From assembly GCA_019359885.1 (NCBI GenBank), contig JAHBCN010002251.1, forward strand, positions 1-64,000: DNA of 64,000 nt. The letters run 5' to 3'. A model generated the notes under the pieces. That model saw only the letters and a list, made by a program, of their open reading frames with translations, was not told where the DNA came from and searched no databases. Position numbers and translations under genes: made by a program. This document shows, in pieces, positions 25,418 to 38,258 of this stretch. Every line of letters begins with the position of its first letter. Positions within the stretch are counted from its first letter, which is position 1. The stretch is from Listronotus oregonensis (lineage: Eukaryota > Arthropoda > Insecta > Coleoptera > Curculionidae).

Positions 25418-26375
25418 TACAGTATTGTACATAAAGTATGGAACAAATTCATTATTTGCTAATGCAAAAAAAAATTGAAACTTTCCTTAATCACGTAAAT
25501 AATAATTTTAAATTGCACATTTTTTGACATAAAATATAAATATACTAAGTAGTATATTTATATTTTATACATACACTTAGGTAGTAGATAATGACGTCAT
25601 CGACGATTTTTTTTAAGTAGAAATACCCATATTTTAGGGCAGATTTATAATCTTCAAGAAAAGCTGATTTCAAAATCATAAAACACTTATGGTTTTAGAA
25701 GGCTGTTTTGTAGTTACAGGGTGTTAAAGAATTGTGTATATAATATAAAGAACTAAGTCATTATTTGTTTTTAAGCAAAAAAAACATTGAAAATTTCCTT
25801 AAATATGTAAATAGTAATTTTAAGTTGCTCATTTTTTGACATAAAATTTAAATATACAGAGTGACTCATGTAGTAGATACGACGTTATCGATGATTGTAA
25901 AAACGGCAGCATTACCATAGTTACAAGGCATATTATAAAGAGCAATTTCAAGTATTCCTTACCTACTTACACAAAATTAAGAAAAAAACCAAAAAAATAA
26001 TTAAGACCCTGTACCTACAAAACTGTCAATTAATGTCATAAGAACATTTTATTTTTAAAATCAGCTGTTCTTAAAGGTTATAAATCTGCAATAATATAAC
26101 GTGGTTTTAATTTAAAAAAATCGTCGATGACATCATATCTGCTTTACGAGACACCCTGTATAATTTTATTTTTGTAAAAAAAAATGAACAATACAAAATT
26201 ATTATTTACGTGTTCAAGAAAATTTTCAATGTTTTTTGCTTTAACAAATGATGAATTTCTTCTGTACATTGTGTATACATTTTTTACCATCCTGTAACTA
26301 CGAAACCGCCATCTAAAACCATAAGTGTTTTATGGTATAAGATTCAGCTTTTCTTGGAGATTATAAATCTGCATG
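25418..26375. mobile_element. Cluster of related mariner-type MITEs
   Basis: A block near 25430-25610 (aaattcattatttgctaatgc, acgtaaataataatttt, tgacgtcatcgacgat) is repeated directly near 25750-25900. It is repeated in inverted orientation near 26100-26280 (atcgtcgatgacatcat, aaaattattatttacgtg). The inner cacttatggttttag and ctaaaaccataagtg pieces are also inverted. This is best explained by two insertions of the same family, one inside the other. Non-coding. Confidence 0.55.
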
Positions 26376-27127
26376 GACTCACATGAGTCCCTAAAAAAGT
26401 ACTTTTGACATAAATATCATACAATATTTTTTCTACAGACGCAATAATGCAGTTAAAATTTAAATTATTCAAAAATTGGAAGATATAGTTTTACATAGCA
26501 TCGTATATAAAAATTATTAAAGTTGGCATTTATTAATGAACCCTAAAATAACTAAGTTAAAATAACAAAGTAACACAAGAAGAGATAAACATTTGTGATC
26601 AAATGGTTTTAATTACACATTAAAAATTAAGTTAATTGAAGATAAAACTTTTTTTTTCCCTAACTTATTTTATTTTTTAACTTTAACATAACAAAAAATA
26701 AACGTTTCCTTTTTAAAATAATTAAACTCCCACACAATAACATTATAAAATAGGTTAACAGAAACTCGTCCGTCCCATGCATTATGAAAAAATATAATTA
26801 TATGTTCTTTATACAAATATTTGTTTAAGAAGTTAACAAAATACCGGACAGCTGCCAAAGAGGGCACCGATGAAATAGAAATTACAAAAACCCTATTAAC
26901 AGTGATTTGCTTTACGCATGCTAAATTTTTTTATATTGATTTGCATGTTTTCACACAAATGTGTTAATTTGTATTAACTTAATTTTTGTTAACTTAATTA
27001 AATTTTTCTGCGTAATCCTACCTTAAAAACCGTTGTTGATGCTGGTTGGTTACGGCATGTTTACTTCAAATTTGATACATCGTGTCAGTTTTAGCTCGTT
27101 TTAGTTTTTAATTAAAATTAACTTGAA
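26376..27127. other. No gene recognised
   Basis: AT-rich sequence. The final 100 bases could be the 5' untranslated part of the Crypton fragment that follows. Confidence 0.35.
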
Positions 27128-27405
27128 ATGGAAGAAGATTTAGGAGAAAGTATTGGTTGCATCGATCCATTAATTAAAAAAATAGATAAAGCGGTCAATA
27201 ACGTATCGCTGGATTTACTTCCAGGAAATTTCGTATACAATATAATATTGCCTACAATAAGTTTATGAATTCGTGTAAGGGGAAAGGTGTTGCTGGAAAA
27301 TATACCGAAAATATATTCCTTGCGTATTTTGAGAAAAGAGCTAATTTGCTTTTCAAGTATTTTAAATTGTATTGTGATCTTATACAAATGTTAGTAAATA
27401 TATAA
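27128..27405 (+). pseudogene. Crypton-type tyrosine recombinase, N-terminal fragment
   Basis: An ATG at 27128 opens a 40-codon frame, MEEDLGESIGCIDPLIKKID and onward, ending in a LDLLPGNFVYNI box. A frame change then gives YNKFMNSC, TENIFLAYFEKRANLL and an LIQMLVNI tail. This order (LLP, Y-x-KF-x-x-W/C, SEN-x-LLAYF, then a leucine-rich helix) is that of the core-binding domain of insect Crypton recombinases. They move DNA by site-specific recombination through a tyrosine. The catalytic Arg-His-Arg-Tyr half is absent. The better preserved relative at 54164-54830 supports the assignment. Confidence 0.5.
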
Positions 27406-28065
27406 ACGTTGACGTTACCTTTCAAAATTTGACATTTCACTTTTAACACTTTAAAATGTTAATTTAAGGCACTAGTGCTTTAAAGGAACATTTTTAAGGC
27501 ATCTAGATAGTTTTAAAAATTGAATTTTTAACACGTTTGTTGTCTTTAAATGCGATTTACACAAAAAAAGATACATTGTCCATAGCACTTTGAAACGAAG
27601 ATATCTGCAATGAGTAATACAGTCGAACGTGAACGAAGTACGACGAAATGAATCTGAAATATAATTGAGGAAAATAAAAAGCCGCTTTAACTAACCAGAA
27701 CTAACAATGACCGACCAGAACTAAGGGTTTTTTTAATTTTTCTAAATTATCCCTATGTAGAAGTTATTAACAAAATTTTAATAATTTTCAATATGGTATT
27801 TATTGCCGTAATAATTCCATCCTGTTTGACTCAAACCAGGTAATCACTTGTTGGCCTTAGTTTTTGGGCGCAATTTGACTATTATTTTCACTAACCTAAT
27901 GCGCCACAATTTAACAAACTCGGACGAAATGTACCCAATCCAAAATGCGATTATATCACTTTATAATGATTAAGGTTTAAGTTAACATATTTCTAATGCA
28001 GAGTGCGAATCTGCTATTTTGTAATTTATGGACACAAATTTATTTTTTTTTTAAGTGTTATTATA
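27406..28065. other. No gene recognised
   Basis: AT-rich sequence with no recognised feature. Confidence 0.35.
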
Positions 28066-29103
28066 CAGGGTGTCCCAGAATATGAGGGCAATCTCTGGGA
28101 ATTTAATAGAAAACCTAAAAATATTATGACAAGTTCCCATAAACATTTTTCATACGAGCCTTCCCTACGGAGATACAGGTATATAACTGACGACACTGGA
28201 AATCGTTTTTTTTTAAATAACGTTTAAAATACTAGGCGTAATTATTATTATTTTTTTTAATATGATGATTACTAGATCAGTCTTCCTAAAATGAACCCAT
28301 TAAATCATATTTGGCTTATTTAGTTTGCCAGGGACGGACTAGGTCTGACACAATAATAGCAATGCACCCTGTATGATCAAGGCCCAACAATATTATTTTT
28401 GGATAGCTTTAACCTTACAGTAAAAAAATATATTCTTGATTGACATCGATAAATTCAACTGTTTACGAGAAATAAAATATCATGGTAGGTATTTTTTTTA
28501 CATTAAACAGGGCGTTTTCTAATTGTACGTCAGTTTTAGGGAAGCAATTTTTGGGTTTATTTTAAGAAGAGTACTTCATATAAACATATGTCCTAAAGGT
28601 CTTAACTTTTGAGATACAGGAAGGTAAAATTTTTAAAAATAAATAATTTATTATTAATATCTGTAATACCACTTTAGATATTTTAATGAAATTTTTTCAT
28701 AAATGTACTAAGTATCAAGAAGCATTTTTAAGTGTACCTCATTTTATTTTTCACCAGTGGCGTTCGTACAGAATTTAACCTGCCTATTTTGGCAAATAAA
28801 AAAAATGTTGTACACTAAAAAATGCTTTTTGATACATAGTACATGTATGCCAAACTTAATTAAAATATCCAAAGTGATATTACAGATTATAACAAGTAAT
28901 GATTTATTTTTAAAACAGGACATACGTTCATATTGACGTACAATTAGAAAACACCCTGTATAAAGTAAAAAAAAAATCCGTTATGTACCTGTATCTCCGT
29001 AGGGAAGGCTTGTAGGAAAAAAGTTTATGGGAACTTGTCCTAATATTTTTGGGTTTTCTATTGGATTTCGAGGGAATGCCCACATATTCTGGGACATCAA
29101 TAT
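28066..29103. mobile_element. Mariner-type MITE interrupted by a second MITE
   Basis: The left arm (28066-28195) starts cagggtgtcccagaatatg after a TA. The right arm (28975-29103) is its inverted copy and shares cctgtatctccgtaggga. The right tip has decayed to gggacatcaatat. The 451-bp element at 28508-28958 is inserted in the middle. Confidence 0.75.
28508..28958. mobile_element. Nested MITE, 451 bp
   Basis: The ends cagggcgttttctaattgtac and gtacaattagaaaacaccctg are inverted, and the right end is followed by TA. The internal arms (aatgcttttt, gatacttagt, aatatc) are also palindromic over the full length. It is non-coding. Confidence 0.75.
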
Positions 29104-30464
29104 CACAGCTTACCAATATATTAAAGTAAATAGGTACCACAAATCGATAAATATTAATGTAACAGCTTGACTGCATAAGTTTTAGCAATAAAAAACAGCA
29201 AAAGCATTATTAATAATATACAGTTTTTATACAGTACCTGAAAAAGCTGCAATAACATGAAACTATGTACAGTTCTCTAACAAACACCGTAAATATCACT
29301 TTAACCGTTTTATTCTCTTAAACAATAAAAATGGATTTACATCTAGTCGCAATTTCATCGACCAACTATATTATGAGATTTGGCAACTAAATAATAAACA
29401 TACTAAAAGATTGTTAAAAATAACCTCCGGAAAATATTAAAAATATTTCGACAAAATGCATTTAATCAAATTATTAGAGATTATGTATGTACTAGGTAAG
29501 AAACATATGTAGACACATAATATTTATAAACATTTTAATATTTTTTCAAGCCTAATTATTATTTATTTTCACTCCAGTAAAATTATTAAATTTTTAGCTT
29601 TATCCTACGCCTTATTTTGACGGCTTTTTGAACTGTTTTAGACATGTGCAATTAAAATTTTTAAAATTTTTGTTTATATTTGTAGTTCAAGATTTAAAAA
29701 GTTTGTTTCAAAGTGCTTTTTTTAACAAATAATATGCCTTGAGTTTAAAGACTTGGTTTTATTCGTCAGCTTAGTGACTTTAAAAAGAGGCAGGTCTGTC
29801 AATTAAATATGGAAAAATAAAAGGGTACAAGCATTATTTTACTTATTGTTTAATGTCACCTTTTGGCTCTTAAAGATCGCTTTAGTTTGACTCGGCGATT
29901 GCGAATCAGTGGTACTAAAAACACGAAATAAGTATTGTTTTTTTTTACCGTCCCTATTTAGAGTAACCATAAGTCCTGAACATCAACGCAACCAACTGCA
30001 ATAGTGCCGAACAAATAAGATATTGATTTTAAGGACCATGCATATTCGACGATCTATCCGAAAGTATTTTGGGTTGAACATTGTGGCCCCACATGTTCTG
30101 ACCAATAAAAATACTTTCGGATGATCGGATCGTCGGAAATCGGATGCATGAGACTCCGGCTTTATACGTTTAAAGTTATTAAAGACATTGCACTAAGTTG
30201 GATGTTTAATACTACTTCAAAGGAAAGTGCACAAATATTCAAATTTTTACTTCTTGTAGTTATGTTTATATTATTTTTTTCCTTAAAATGATTAATAAAC
30301 AAAAAGTTTTTAATTTTTTTTAAAGTTTAATTTTTTGAACATATTATTTAAACATTAACTATATAATCACTGAAAGCGTTAATGCATTTTTCTAAATAAT
30401 TTATTAGCAAAAAATGCCTCAGCTGTCGATACGCAGTATAATGCAGTAATATTTTCGAGGTGTA
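29104..30464. other. No gene recognised apart from one small hairpin
   Basis: AT-rich sequence. At 30036-30155 there is an imperfect hairpin with ctatccgaaagtatttt and aaaatactttcggatgatc arms, and its outer parts (ggaccatgcat, atgcatgagactcc) are also inverted. Its tip motif is shared with the foldback at 16097-17064. Confidence 0.5.
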
Positions 30465-30556
30465 TAGTCTGTCTCAAAGTATATCGTTATGGCTTTTGAC
30501 GGACCATACCCCAATAAACCTTTAACGACTTTATTACCTATTGTTATTGCGTAAAC

Positions 30557-33500
30557 CAATAACACCTACACTACAAGGACAAAGTGCTCCGATGTGACGT
30601 CATCACCCGGAGGCCGACCGAACATTGATGCTGCTACTGGCATTGCATAAATATTTATATTTTAAATCAATTGATTGCAGTATTGGCGATTAACATAATG
30701 CACAAAAAATTAATAAATAAGAAAAGTAATGACAAAAACAAATAATAATAATTAAAAGAGTAGTTAACTGGAAAATATGTCTCTAGACACTATATTTTAA
30801 TTATTAAGTGATGCGTATTTTTACATTCTTAGATAGAAAAATGTCATAATGTCGATAAACATCATAAGTAATAATATCATACAATTCATTATTGATTTTT
30901 TGATAAGTATAAATTACCCAAAAAATAATTTCAATAAGTATTGAGTTTTTGTTTATTCCCTTTACCTAATCGATCATTTTTTTTCCACAGTAATTTTTAA
31001 TTAATGTGTTAGAAATACAACTCAATAAAATATCAATAATGGTTTTTACGGAGTGTGTATTGCAGCCTTCAAAATATATTAGATGTTCCTGTTTAACGAG
31101 AAATTTAAAAATTAATAAAGATAAAAATGATTTTTGGGAAAAAAACATTTAGAAATTCATTTTCAAAGTCATTTAGTACCTTTTGAAATATTACATACGA
31201 AAAAACCACTATTTGGACAACTGGATCTCGAGGATAATGAAGACCACCCCGATTTAAATGATTTATCAGGTTAAAGTTGTCTTCAACAATAAGTTCTTCA
31301 TTGTATATTAAAGAATTTTTGCAGTAGTTACATTTAAATTTTTTTTAAAACTATATGACTGCAATAACCCGCTAAATAAGTAATTACAGACATTTGGCTT
31401 TTTAAATCGTCTATATCGGTGTCTTCAATGATAATATTGCTAAATATTTCATCTATTTTATTAGAATAACCCTCAACAATGCCTTCATTATGATCAGGAA
31501 ATTCGTGGGGTGATTCATAAAATTTGAAAATGTTTAAAGTTCCAAAATTGGAAGATTTTAATGTTAATATTGACTGAATTCTAAGTCTTTTTTCAGATTC
31601 ATAAAGTTGCTTTATCGAGATATGATAATGCCCCCCAGCCAATTGTCTGTATTTTCCAAAACGATTTTCTAAAGGATCGGTTTGATTTTCCCAAAAGACA
31701 TAGTTTAAATTTAGTTCGTCAAAACAATATTTAATAACTTCGCACATTCCATAAACAGTATGAGTTAAGGCAGTGTGAGTCTGCCTTGTTAGTTTGTTAG
31801 TAAATTTTGCAGATTGCCAAGTGTCCAACCAATTAATCATATTTTTCAGAAATTCTACTTTTGGATCATTTAATTTATCTTTTAATATAGGTTCCTGAAA
31901 GAGATCACGCAAACGCTTTCCTTTTAGTGGTGTTTTTACATTTACAATACTCCACCAATTTATTATAATTTTTAAAAAATCTGCAGTATCTTGTGGTTAA
32001 TGGTTAATCTTTTCCATAGTTTTGTAAGCCCTCAACAACAAATGAATTAAAAAATTTTAATGCTAATTTAACATTTTGTCGTTCTAAACTGGATGGGTAA
32101 AGAGCTTTTAAATTTAAGGGGTAGCCAAATTTTAATAATTTACCTGTCTAAATCGTGCAATTTTTTAATGAGGAAAACGATGCGCATTTCTGACCGTCGG
32201 AGCCGGTAAAAAAGTCAGGATAGGTGAATGCCTGATTCGGTTTTGAATTAACCCGTTGGTGTAAATACATTTTAAGAGGTGGACAGAATCAAACAAATAG
32301 AACAAAGGTCTTTCTGGATTAACAGGATGTTGATATACAATGCTGAGTTCTTTTTTGTGAAAAATTAGACATAGCTTTCCCATTTATTGAATTATTATCG
32401 CTAAGTACACAAAACACTTTATAACCAATATCCTCTAAACGAATTATAATAGTTTTGATAAAATTGAAAAGTAATTCGTGATTAATTTTAGATATAGAGC
32501 GATATGAACAACTTCTTTAAAATTTGAAGAAATACTAGTAACCATAAAGGTATACGCAGATGTTGCTAACGAATCACTTTATTTATTGGCGCTCCTACCA
32601 CATTACCACCTTTATAATCTAAATATGGATCAATGTGAATTTCATCCATAAGTAAACTAACATATTTGTCTTGATCTTTTAAATATTTAAAGATGTTTTG
32701 TGCATATGTTAAAAAAGCTTTTTTCTCATCGATATGAGGATCAGTTAAAAAATTATTACAGACTCCTTTAATTGTTTGGGGTGGGGCAAAATTATAGGTC
32801 CATGATTTCGTAAATATCTATATGCATGAGGACTAATTGTATATAAATTGAACAGAAAACCATAGTGGTAGTAGAATATCTATACCGTTCTTTTTGGTAA
32901 TGTTCAGCAATTTTAGCTGATCAGAAATAAAGTCAATTCCTTGTGATAAATTTTAATCCCCTATTTTAAGTTTTTGAGGATATTGGACATAAAATTTAAA
33001 ACACGATTAAGCTTTGACATATTTTCTGTATTATTTGCTTGATTATCAAGATTGTGATCAAGATTATCATAATCGGGATTGGAATTATCATGTTTGATAT
33101 CATCGTTACTGTCTACCGAAAGTGTAATCATCGAGTTGTCAATTGTATCGAGTAAATTTCTTATTTTGTCCAAATTACTTGACAAGAAAGGTGTTTTAGC
33201 ATTATTTATTTGAATACTCAAAATTGTCCATATAAATATGTATTTACTTCTAAATTCTTAGCAATTACAACAGCCCAAGTAATTGAAGGTCCTGGGGTAT
33301 GTTCTACTTTAAATATGGTTAAGCCATTCTGATCAGTTACTGTAAACCACCCTTACCCAAATTAAAAGCCTGAAATAATTGCTCGAGTTGCTCGAAAGTT
33401 TCATAAACCGTAAATTTTTTATGCGCTAAATATTCTTGTTTACTTTCTTCTATTGCCTGTTGAAAACGAATTTCATCCAATTCTTTAAGTTTTTCATCTT

Positions 33501-34274
33501 TGCTTTTTCGATGTGAAATGTTTTTCGACAAGTATTTTGGACAATTGGGAAATTTACTAGGTACGCTTGTTTGTTTTAATCGTGGCAAAGTTAAACTAAC
33601 TGAAACGATCTCACCCGTTTTCGTATCCTGTTGGGAAATTTTGTAAAATAAAATCGCCTTCCTCAAAATGACACTCCACACTCGGCTATTGTTATTTGGA
33701 ATAAAATTTTCGCGATGAATAGCCGTTAACCACTTTCGCGAAGATTCTCGTCTCTGGAAAGCGAAACACTCGCGCTTTTTTTCCACTACATAGTTTCCTT
33801 TACATCCAGGAACACAGCACTTATTAGGCATTTTAAACACTACACTGTTGTCACTTATTATAGTACAAGAAAAGCACACCTTAAATAAACAGTTCAAATT
33901 CAACGACCGATTTTATTGAGGGCGTTTATTGACAAGAAAGTAAACACGAAGCAAATGCAAACGCGACGTCCATATTGAAACAGGCCACGAAACAGGCGAT
34001 TCTCTAAGAGGGTTACCAAATAACACCTATACCAGCAACATTGGATAGTACAGCCAGTAATGTGTTCGACTGAAAGACAAAAACTTTTACTCTCAATCTG
34101 GCAATGTCGCTTTAAATACGTCAGCCGATTGCGGGATTTCGAAGGCTGGCCACCGGGCAGATGTTTTATGGGACGGGGTCGTAATAAGTTAGGTTAAAAT
34201 CGCTAGGCCTCAGAGCATGACGTCAGCATCGGTTTTAAGTTAAGCGCTTTGTCCTTGTATTGTAGGTGTTATTG
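30557..34274 (-). mobile_element. P-element superfamily transposon
   Basis: The 31-bp ends at 30557-30587 and 34244-34274 match at 29 of 31 positions and start CAATAACACC, with the CA...TG termini of P elements. The length of 31 bp equals the canonical P terminal repeat. The flanking octamers gcgtaaac and ggtaaaac are only partly alike, so the target duplication has decayed or the boundary is off by a base. The palindrome TGACGTCA occurs near each end (30595-30602 and 34218-34225). The transposase remnants run on the minus strand. It is inserted in the 5' untranslated part of the surrounding DD82E-like element. Confidence 0.85.
31334..33831 (-). pseudogene. P-element transposase (THAP9-like), disrupted
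   Basis: Reading from 33831 leftwards, an ATG opens a THAP zinc-finger domain: MPNKCCVPGCKGNY, then AFQRRESSRKWLTAI. The second Cys-His pair is out of frame (ECHFEEGDF lies in another frame). Then come LPRLKQTSVPSKFPNCP, the post-THAP linker, and an acidic stretch (33221-32961). The RNase H-like core follows with SLLMDEIHIDPYLDYKGGNV (about 32640) and VYQHPVNPERPLFYLFDSVH (about 32340). The C-terminal domain has DPLENRFGKYRQLAGGHYHI (31700-31600). The protein cuts and pastes the element using GTP as cofactor in the family. Several frameshifts and stops make this copy inactive. Confidence 0.85.
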
Positions 34275-34366
34275 GGTAAAACCCATTTGTTCATAAGGGC
34301 AGGGGTGGGCCAAGTATTTCTTGAGTATTAACCATTAGGCATATACATATTTGGCTAATATTATAG

Positions 34367-34376
34367 TGGCAGTGTT
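34367..34376. repeat. Target-site duplication of LINE, left copy
   Basis: The decamer tggcagtgtt here recurs exactly at 35456-35465. Together with the poly-T run at 34375-34386 (poly-A of a minus-strand LINE) it fixes the insertion boundaries. The two T at 34375-34376 could belong to either the duplication or the tail. Confidence 0.8.
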
Positions 34377-35455
34377 TTTTTTTTTTGCTGCAAACGAGTG
34401 CTTTGGCCACGGAAATACTTTAATACTGACAATAGGATACATATATTGACAGGGTCACACACTTCACGCCCAGGGGTCAATCAGGGCGACTTTACAAATA
34501 AGCACATTACTTGGTAGACCACAGGTAAAAGGATAGTACAATTGGGTAAAAAACAAAGGTTAGGGTAATCGTATTAAATGTTTGCATTTACAGATTTTAG
34601 ATATTTACATAAATACAAGAATATTTCGGTGTCACTACTTTGGAGAATTTCAGGTAGCCATAATGGCAAGAAAAATTGTTTTTTTATGAGAAAATGTATT
34701 AGGCTATAGGTGTGATTTTTGTTTATTTCACAGTTATAAAAAATATGATTTAAGTCGCCATATTCATTACACACACATAAAGGTGTTTCTTTTAGTCCTA
34801 TTTTGTGCAAGTGGCTAGGAAAGCAGCCGTGATTAAGCTTTAAACGGCTTATCACATTCGTAATTCCTCGAGGTATGTTATTACGGTGATGCCAGTGGGT
34901 GGATGGAATTGTAGAATGGATTTTATAATAAAAGGTATTTTTTCCGATCCATACTCTTGATTCCACTTGTTTTTAATATTTTGTTTTATTAGTGGTAAGA
35001 AATCCTGGTTGATTATTGTATTATCATATTCATTTAGGCTTGATGTTTTTGCTAATTTATCAACGGCTTCGTTCCCGGTTATCCCGGAATGCGACTTTGT
35101 CCACAAAAAATAAAAATTTTTTATTTTGTGATTGGTAAATAGTATTAAATATTTTAATGATAAAAGAGTGTGGGTAAATATTTGATTCAGTGAAAAATTT
35201 TTAAGGTTTAGTAAGACTGATTGAGAGTCAGTACATATTATTATATTTTGGTATTTTTGTTTTATGGCCCATTGCAGGGCATGACAAATTGCTCCTGCAT
35301 CTGCAGTAAAAATACTGAGATTAGTGTTTAAATTAAAACAGTAGCTTTGTTTTAATTGTGGACAATAGAATGCTCCGCTAAGCTTATTACTTTGTTTAGA
35401 GCCGTCTGTGTAAATAACCAGACTGTTCTTGGGGTACTTGGATAAGTATTCATTA
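34377..35455 (-). mobile_element. 5'-truncated LINE with RNase H domain
   Basis: A minus-strand non-LTR retrotransposon tail of about 1.08 kb. The order on the minus strand is RNase H, a basic C-terminal region, about 190 bp of 3' untranslated sequence and a poly-A run (poly-T at 34375-34386). A 10-bp target duplication tggcagtgtt flanks it. The 5' end is truncated inside the reverse transcriptase-RNase H linker, as usual for target-primed insertions that stop early. It sits in the 5' untranslated part of the DD82E-like element, so it is younger than that element. Confidence 0.85.
34574..35455 (-). pseudogene. LINE RNase H and C-terminal region
   Basis: From 35455 leftwards: VIYTDGSKQSNKLSGAFY with the first acid, TADAGAICHALQWAI where the family's Glu is replaced by Asp, IICTDSQSVLLNL with the third acid, and WTKSHSGITGNEAVDKLAK with the conserved His and Asp. 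After a frameshift near 34900 comes RLKLNHGCFPSHL and the Cys-rich LCVCNEYGDLNHIFYNC. This tail is a standard feature of Jockey-group LINEs. Stop codon at 34574. The enzyme would remove RNA from the cDNA hybrid. The Glu to Asp change and the frameshift suggest it is inactive. The reverse transcriptase is not present. Confidence 0.85.
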
Positions 35456-35958
35456 TGGCAGTGTTAAATAACCGTTTTTACTGTGCGTTTCGAAAAAGTT
35501 GTTTTACGAGAATATAACTATGTCGCGTCGAAATCATTTGTCATTAGATGCAAAACAGGTTGTGAAAAATGTAGGGATCGACAGATATGATTTTTTGTGG
35601 CCGATACCGATATCGGCCGATACCGATATACTCATAGCCGATATCGGCCGATACCGATATCTCGCCAATAAAATTATGTCGTAAATTTTTTGCTGTATAA
35701 ATGAGGTAAAAGTGATTTATAATGATATACTGTTACCGTTACACGGATTAACCATAAAATCACTAAAAAAAATGCAGAGCAAATTCAAGATTTTGTAAAA
35801 TCACCCGTATAAAAATAGATACGGTGAATCCCGAATTTGCAAAGCCCGGCCAGTCGGCAGCGTTCGCTCGGTCGGGGAATACCAGAAGTTCCGAATACGC
35901 TGGGAAACAGTAAGTTAATTAAACTCGTAGTATAGTATTGCTCTGATTTTTCACAAAC

Positions 35959-38258
35959 ATGGATCGTTTTGTCGTGCGTTCTCCATCCGTTTCACAGTCG
36001 TCGTCGTCCTCTTTACAAGAGCCTGGTTCTGGTTCATTATCTTCAATAAGTAGCAGTATTAGAGGAAACATAACTAGTGGTAAAAGTATTTACTGGAAGT
36101 ATTTCTCCAAGAACGAAGTTAATGCCTCTACAATAAAAGCAAATGCCACCTGTAAATTATGTAATGCTGTTGTTTCTCTGGGAGGTAAAGGCAAAACAGC
36201 AAATACCACCAATTTAAAGCATTATATTGCGAAGTTTCACATTGAAAAATTAAGTGAGGAGTCAAAAGAAAAAAATGTTGATGGCAGTAAGTATATAATA
36301 AATTTGTTTTAGAAATTAGTAATTTTGGCTGCAATATCGACAAGTTATTAAATTTCTGTTTTTGTTTTTGTGTTAAGTCGTTAAGTGAGTGCTTTTACTC
36401 CTGAGCCCTGAAGCCAAACTGTACCTCTGATACTAAATTTATGAATTATGAAACACCCAGTATTTAGAAGGGTTCTGTTTTTTAGATGCAGAAGCATACG
36501 AAAAACCTGGTTCATCTCGTTCATATGCAATCTTAAGCGGAGGCTCAACTACACAACCAAAGATTTTTGAATCCTTTGAAAATATGCAGTTATGGGACAT
36601 TGATAGCACTAAATCTAAAAAGATTCACCATTATATCGGAGAATTAATAGCTATAGACATACAGCCCTTCAGTATTGTGAACGATGTGGGTTTTAAGCGG
36701 CTTTTAAATAAATTGGTTCCTTGTTACAATATCCCTTCGAATAAATATTTTAGAGATAGAATTCTTCCTGATATATACAAAAAATGTACTTTGGCAATTT
36801 GTGAAATCACTTTCCTTGAAAGAAAACATTAAAATTTCTGCAACTACAGATATATAGGGACTTGCAAGCATAATAACAACCCATTTATTTCTTTTACTGC
36901 ACATTGGATAGATTTTAAAACGACAGAAAGATGTTCATTTGTACCGACCTGCAAGCATTGTCCTGGGTCGCATACAGCTTTAGACATCTCACAGATGTTA
37001 TCTGATTAATGACAATATGGGAGTTAGATCAGAATCAAATTCTTTTGGTTTTTAGCTCATAATGCTGCCAACATAAAAAAAAAACATTGACAGGTTAAAT
37101 TAAAACACCAACCCTGTTTCATACATATCATACAATTAGCCATACATGACTCCATAGAAAGTCAACGATCAATTGTAGATTTATTGCAAAAGCAAGACGT
37201 ATAGTAACTCATTTTAGTCACTCCTCTTCGGCTTGTGATAGGCTGAAGAATATTCAAAAGTCCCTTAATATGACCGAGAAAGCTTTGGTGCAGGACGTTC
37301 CAACACGATGGAACTCAAGTTTTTATATGTTGGAACGTCTGATAGAACAAAAAAACGCTCTTAATATATATATAATGGACAATCCAGCTTTAAAAGATGT
37401 GGCACTAGCATACCACCAATGGGAACTAGCAAAAAATTTACTAAATCTATTAAAACCTTTTGAAGAAATTACGAAGGTTTTTAGTAAGAATAGTGCATCT
37501 ATATCGGAAGTTATACCCTTCCTTAAAAACTCCTTAAATTATCTCCAGAAAGCTAGACTGACTTTCAGGGGTGCAGAGTACCAAAAATAAGCTTAAAGAC
37601 TCCTTGAATAAGAGATGCAAAGCCTGCTTCACTGATAGAAACCTTCTTTTTGCCACTTTATTGGACCCAAGGTTCAAGACATCTTTCTTTGACAATGATT
37701 TATCGCAAAGAACCTTTACAGATTTGAAAAAAGAACTTTTAAAAACTAATGGATAAGATTCAGATTTGCTGGAAGATAATTCCGGAGAATCTGAAGTGAG
37801 CGACGATGATGCTCCTTTAGCGAAAATCGCCAAAAAATCACACGAGGTAAACCAACAGATTCGGGAAAATGTCCCGGACTCAATTTCTCATAGTTTATTT
37901 TGGAATACTTTTAATAAACTTACTGGTATGGCGACAAGTAAATCAGTGTCATATAAAAAAGGACTGATGATATGATGAATAAAATTGATGATGAGATTGA
38001 ATTGTATAAGAAATTAGAAAAAATATCAAGAAATGAAGATCCTTTGACTTGGTGGGCGCAAAAAAAAAACATTTTCCATTGATGTACAAAGTTGCAATAA
38101 TATATTTAGCACCGCCGCCAAGTAGTGTTGCTAGTGAACAGCTATTTGCTTCAGCTGGAAATGTTTATGAAAGCGTAAGAAATCGTCTAACTCCGGAAAG
38201 AGCAGAAAGCTTAATTTTGTTACATTACAACTTGCCGAAACTTAACTTTAAATATTAA
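35959..38258 (+). pseudogene. hAT (ZBED-type) transposase, decayed
   Basis: ATG at 35959. A Ser-rich leader is followed by a BED zinc finger (ATCKLCNAVVSLGGKGK, then NLKHYIAKFH). A 199-bp GT-AG intron (36287-36485) joins in frame to DAEAYEKPGSS. Next come LIAIDIQPFSIVNDVGFKRL and YNIPSNKYF. The first catalytic Asp lies in KISATTDI at 36840, right before a TAG. Later blocks are VPTRWNSSFYMLERLI, LLFATLLDPRFKTSFF and the C-terminal hAT dimerisation block SSVASEQLFASAGNVY with RNRLTPERAESLILL. Several frameshifts and stops separate these. It would act by cut and paste, leaving 8-bp duplications. Closest by motif to the ZBED group of hATs. Confidence 0.85.
36287..36485 (+). other. Intron in hAT transposase
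   Basis: The donor is gca-gtaagta and the acceptor tgttttttag. Removing the 199 bp keeps the reading frame (DG-N-AEAYE), which supports a real intron rather than a deletion scar. Confidence 0.7.
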
